The position numbers and the translations under genes were made by a program. From JAJNPS01 sp046589965 (lineage in GTDB: Bacteria; Pseudomonadota; Alphaproteobacteria; Rhodobacterales; Rhodobacteraceae), in assembly GCA_046589965.1 (NCBI GenBank), contig JBKJVF010000054.1, positions 1-14,573 of the forward strand: 14,573 bases of DNA, given 5' to 3'. Shown here in pieces: positions 13,205 through 14,573 of this stretch. Numbering within the stretch: the first letter of the stretch is position 1; each line of letters begins with the position of its first letter. The notes beneath the pieces were generated by a model that saw only the letters and a program-made list of their open reading frames with translations, was not told the DNA's origin and did not search any database.

Positions 13205-14539
13205 TTGAAGACGCTCAGGTTCTTGCCGTTTCTCTTGCTGGCGGCCGCAGTCCCCGCTGTTGCAGAAACCGTAACCGACTTTTCCTTATCCAATGGCCTG
13301 CAAGTCGTAGTGATCGAGGATCACCGCGCGCCCGTTGCCACCCAGATGATCTGGTATCGGGTCGGCGCGGCGGATGAACCGATCGGCCATTCGGGCATTG
13401 CGCACTTTCTGGAACATCTGATGTTCCAGGGCACTGACAATGTTGCCGCTGGCCAGTTTTCGGCCACCGTCGAACGCCAGGGTGGCGACGACAACGCCTT
13501 TACCTCGTGGGATTACACCGCCTATTTCCAGCGTATCGCCACCGACCGGCTCGATCTGATGATGGAGATGGAGGCGGACCGGATGCGCAACCTGCGCCTG
13601 ACCGAAGAGGACGTGGTGACCGAACGCGAGGTGATCCTGTCCGAACGCAGCCAGGTCACGGATTCCAGCCCCGGGGCGCTGCTGGGCGAACAGATGCGCG
13701 CCGCGATGTTTCTGAACCATCCCTACGGCATTCCGATCATCGGCTGGCGGCAAGAAATGCAGGCTTTGTCGCGCCAGGACGCCTATGACACCTATGCCAA
13801 GTTTTATGCTCCCAATAATGCGATCCTGGTCGTCGCGGGCGACGTGCTGCCCGAAGACGTGCGCAAGATGGCGACGGCGCATTATGGCGCGCTGAAACCC
13901 TCTGAAGGGATCGTTCCGCGCGTCCGCCCCAAGGAGCCACCGCCGCTGGCCGAACGCCGGGTCATCTTGAAGGACGCCCGTGTGTCTGAGCCCTATGTGC
14001 TGCGCAACTATCTGGCCCCTCAACGCAAGCCCGGCGATCAGTCAGAAGCAGCCGCCCTGACCGTTCTGGCTGAGCTGCTGGGCGGCAGCGGCACGACCTC
14101 GGAGCTGGCCCGCGCCTTGCAGTTCACCACGCAAAAGGCCGTCTACTCTTCGGCCTTTTACGATGGCACCGCGATCGACTACGGCACCTTTGGCTTTGTG
14201 GTGATGCCTGGGCCCGGCGTGTCGTTGCGAGAAGCCGAGGACGCAACCGACAAGGTCCTGGCCGACTTTGTGACCAAAGGCCCCGACGCCGAGGCATTTT
14301 CCCGCATCAAGACCCAGATCAAGGCCTCCCAGATCTATGCCCGCGACAACGTGGGCGGTCTGGCGCGGGACTACGGAGCTGCCTTGTCCGTGGGCCTGAC
14401 CATTGAGGACGTGAAAGCCTGGCCCGACGCGCTGCAAGCCGTCACCCCCGAGGAGGTGGTTGCGGCCGCCAGAAAAGTGCTCGACCGCAAGGCGTCGGTC
14501 ACCGGTTGGTTGATGCGTGAAGAGGAGCCCGCCCAATGA
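13205..14539 (+). CDS. M16 family zinc peptidase (insulinase/PqqL-like), secreted
   Basis: 444 residues. Residues 1-20 form a signal peptide (MKTLRFLPFLLLAAAVPAVA) with a likely cut before Glu21, so the protein is periplasmic. The inverted zinc motif HxxEH is present as HFLEH (His67, Glu70, His71), and Glu147 in EVILSERSQ fits the downstream third ligand. DNAFTSWDYTAYFQR (96-110), NHPYGIPIIGW and FYAPNNAILVVAGD (about 200-213) are family landmarks of the first M16 domain. The C-terminal half is the usual non-catalytic M16 repeat. It begins with TTG, supported by GGGAGAG. Its stop overlaps the next gene's ATG, which also starts as an M16-like secreted protein. In alphaproteobacteria such genes come in pairs, one with and one often without the zinc motif, forming a heterodimer like mitochondrial processing peptidase. 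Substrates are unknown; periplasmic peptide degradation or envelope protein processing is plausible. Confidence 0.92.
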   Translation: MKTLRFLPFLLLAAAVPAVAETVTDFSLSNGLQVVVIEDHRAPVATQMIWYRVGAADEPIGHSGIAHFLEHLMFQGTDNVAAGQFSATVERQGGDDNAFTSWDYTAYFQRIATDRLDLMMEMEADRMRNLRLTEEDVVTEREVILSERSQVTDSSPGALLGEQMRAAMFLNHPYGIPIIGWRQEMQALSRQDAYDTYAKFYAPNNAILVVAGDVLPEDVRKMATAHYGALKPSEGIVPRVRPKEPPPLAERRVILKDARVSEPYVLRNYLAPQRKPGDQSEAAALTVLAELLGGSGTTSELARALQFTTQKAVYSSAFYDGTAIDYGTFGFVVMPGPGVSLREAEDATDKVLADFVTKGPDAEAFSRIKTQIKASQIYARDNVGGLARDYGAALSVGLTIEDVKAWPDALQAVTPEEVVAAARKVLDRKASVTGWLMREEEPAQ

Positions 14540-14573
14540 TGAAGTTCATCCCGCAAATTCTGGCCATGCTTTT
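14536..14573 (+). CDS. Start of a second secreted protein, probably the M16 partner (partial)
   Basis: Only 12 codons are in the window. The ATG at 14536 overlaps the preceding peptidase stop by four bases (ATGA); a second ATG at 14539 is an alternative. The peptide MMKFIPQILAMLF looks like the beginning of a signal peptide. The identity as a second M16 peptidase is inferred from the tandem M16 arrangement common in Rhodobacterales, not from sequence seen here. Confidence 0.5.
   Translation, partial: MMKFIPQILAML

Noticed and set aside
1..14573. CRISPR arrays, tRNA or rRNA genes, insertion sequences, attachment sites
   Set aside because: No regularly spaced direct repeats, no tRNA-like cloverleaf or rRNA sequence, and no transposase, integrase or flanking repeats were seen on either strand by eye.

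Overview
The window looks like chromosomal DNA of a marine-type alphaproteobacterium of the Rhodobacterales/Roseobacter group. The evidence is the high GC, alphaproteobacterial codon use, and the block heparinase II/III - purH - lspA - DUF3035 lipoprotein - M16 peptidase - M16 peptidase, a neighbourhood I associate with that order. The taxonomy is an inference from gene content. I see no rRNA, tRNA, CRISPR array, transposase or phage gene.

Left part, mostly minus strand (1-6157). The end of a plus-strand GT4-type glycosyltransferase converges on a two-gene minus-strand unit: a ring-cleaving (VOC/glyoxalase-fold) dioxygenase and an alpha/beta hydrolase. This pairing resembles the mhqE/mhqD quinone-detoxification pair of Bacillus. 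Upstream of it, and closed by a probable intrinsic terminator at 1791-1820, is a three-gene operon. Its order is a secreted SGNH hydrolase, an 850-residue protein whose N-terminal third is a catalytically dead copy of that SGNH domain joined to a clan GH-A-like glycosidase region, and a family 2 glycosyltransferase. I infer that the operon makes or modifies an extracellular or cell-surface polysaccharide. It is the least described part of the window.

Middle part, plus strand (6343-8546). Across a divergent gap of about 185 bases lie two adjacent genes for eukaryote-like saccharopine dehydrogenases. One is LYS1-type (lysine-forming) and the other LYS9-type (glutamate-forming). Together they would link lysine and 2-oxoglutarate to glutamate and allysine (2-aminoadipate semialdehyde) through saccharopine.

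Right part, plus strand (8683-14573). A cytoplasmic-looking heparinase II/III family protein is followed by purH (last two steps of IMP synthesis), lspA (lipoprotein signal peptidase), a small DUF3035/BamF-like lipoprotein, and two M16 zinc peptidases, the second cut by the window edge. Spacing is tight (purH to lspA 1 base, M16 to M16 overlapping by 4 bases), which suggests co-transcription and translational coupling. Several start codons here are GTG or TTG and were chosen on Shine-Dalgarno spacing and signal-peptide shape.
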